DNA of 6,069 bases from an uncultured Flavobacteriia bacterium (lineage in GTDB: Bacteria > Bacteroidota > Bacteroidia > Flavobacteriales_D > Crocinitomicaceae), in assembly GCA_903887095.1 (NCBI GenBank), contig CAISOQ010000378.1, positions 1-6,069 of the forward strand, read 5' to 3'. Shown piece after piece: positions 5,530 through 6,069 of the stretch (position 1 is its first letter; each line of letters begins with the position of its first letter). The position numbers and the translations under genes were made by a program. The notes under the pieces are model-generated. The model was not told the origin of the DNA, made no database searches, and saw only the letters and a program-made list of their open reading frames with translations.

Positions 5530-6069
5530 GGCAAAATACTTTGGGCAGATGATGAAATAGAGTTGTTAAAACCGCACATAATGTTTCTTGAATCGAAGGG
5601 ATATGTGGTCGATTCTGTGAATAATGGTGCTGATGCGGTGGAAAAAAGCAACGATCTCGATTATGACATCATTTTTTTGGATGAAAACATGCCTGGGATA
5701 TCAGGTTTAGAAGCACTTTCCAGAATTAAGGAAGTGAAGCCCTATGTGCCAGTCGTGATGATAACTAAGAGTGAAGAAGAACATATCATGGAGGAGGCAA
5801 TTGGCAGTAAAATAGCTGATTACCTTATAAAACCAGTTAATCCAAATCAGATCCTTCTTAGCATAAAGAAGAACTTGGATCAAAGTAAATTGGTATCTCA
5901 AAAAACGAATTCCAATTATCAGCAAGACTTTAGACAGCTCGGAATGCAATTGAGTGGACATCTTGATGCAGCAGAGTGGGCAGAGATGTATGCAAAACTT
6001 GTTTTTTGGGAATTGGAGCTTGAAACGATTGAAGATTCCGGTATGCGTGAAATTTTGAATATGCAGAAG
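5524..6069 (+). CDS. porX: PorX-like response regulator of type IX secretion (N-terminal part, cut by window edge)
   Basis: From ATG 5524 the frame is open for 182 codons to the window end. Residues 1-120 are a complete receiver domain: ILWADDE with Asp9 and Asp10 (Mg2+ site), phospho-acceptor Asp53 in IIFLDENMPGISGLE, Thr81 in VVMITKSEEE, and Lys103 in DYLIKPVNPNQILLSIKKN. ILWADDE, LKPHIMFLE, MITKSEEE and IGSKIADYLIKPVNPNQIL are strongly characteristic of PorX as I know it. Residues 121-182 begin the helical linker. In known PorX this leads to an alkaline-phosphatase-superfamily (PglZ) phosphodiesterase domain; that part is outside the window. PorX, with the histidine kinase PorY, controls T9SS gene expression and secretion in Porphyromonas and relatives. 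No clear promoter: the best -7 guess is TACTTTTA (5483-5490), without a good -33. The name rests on the receiver domain only. Confidence 0.88.
   Translation, partial: MQGKILWADDEIELLKPHIMFLESKGYVVDSVNNGADAVEKSNDLDYDIIFLDENMPGISGLEALSRIKEVKPYVPVVMITKSEEEHIMEEAIGSKIADYLIKPVNPNQILLSIKKNLDQSKLVSQKTNSNYQQDFRQLGMQLSGHLDAAEWAEMYAKLVFWELELETIEDSGMREILNMQK

Noticed and set aside
5707..5961. Open frame of 84 codons on the minus strand
   Set aside because: It is antisense to the porX receiver domain, which has intact catalytic motifs; no domain or initiation signal of its own.
1..6069. Search for a mobile element, CRISPR array, toxin-antitoxin pair or defence cassette
   Set aside because: No transposase, integrase, direct-repeat array, tRNA-end repeat or effector motif is visible. 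The HD protein could be imagined as a dNTPase defence factor, but its conserved housekeeping-type sequence and neighbours give no support for that.

Overview
The window is chromosomal DNA from a member of the Bacteroidota, most likely a Flavobacteriales-type lineage. Three things point there. The partial gene at the right edge matches PorX, the type IX secretion regulator confined to this phylum. Two small secreted proteins belong to, or look like, Bacteroidota-type families. The recognisable promoters have the Bacteroidota form (TTG, about 19 bp, TAnnTTTG), and genes start without clear Shine-Dalgarno sequences. The DNA is AT-rich. A narrower placement (for example Crocinitomicaceae/Fluviicola-like) is only an impression.

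Layout, left to right: (1) 1-459, minus strand, the N-terminal 153 codons of an exported SurA/parvulin-type peptidylprolyl isomerase, cut by the window edge. (2) 525-1997, minus, guaB (IMP dehydrogenase), complete. (3) 2136-2774, plus, a 212-residue exported protein with a carboxypeptidase-regulatory-like (CarboxypepD_reg) domain, divergent from guaB. (4) 2791-3510, minus, a nitroreductase-family flavoprotein, convergent with gene 3. (5) 3699-4229, plus, a small exported protein with a CAP/SCP-like core. (6) 4239-5477, minus, a SAMHD1-like HD-domain phosphohydrolase, convergent with gene 5 at 9 bp. (7) 5524 to the right edge, plus, porX, divergent from gene 6 with 46 bp between start codons.

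The genes mostly stand alone in alternating orientation, with no evident multi-gene operon apart from possible guaB read-through into the isomerase gene. There are three functional themes. The first is nucleotide metabolism: guaB for GTP synthesis and the HD protein for nucleotide hydrolysis. The second is envelope and secretion biology: the periplasmic isomerase, two exported small proteins and PorX. The third is redox (nitroreductase). The most informative junction is porX/HD. The best promoter for the HD gene has its -33 TTG on codon 2 of porX and its -7 box in the porX leader, so the two genes' initiation regions overlap physically.

I see no RNA genes, CRISPR array, insertion sequence, phage or defence cassette. 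No stretch longer than 300 bases lacks a gene; the longest gap is 3511-3698. Most of the window is ordinary core genome. The useful results are corrected gene starts, promoter assignments and the porX/HD arrangement, not a new system.
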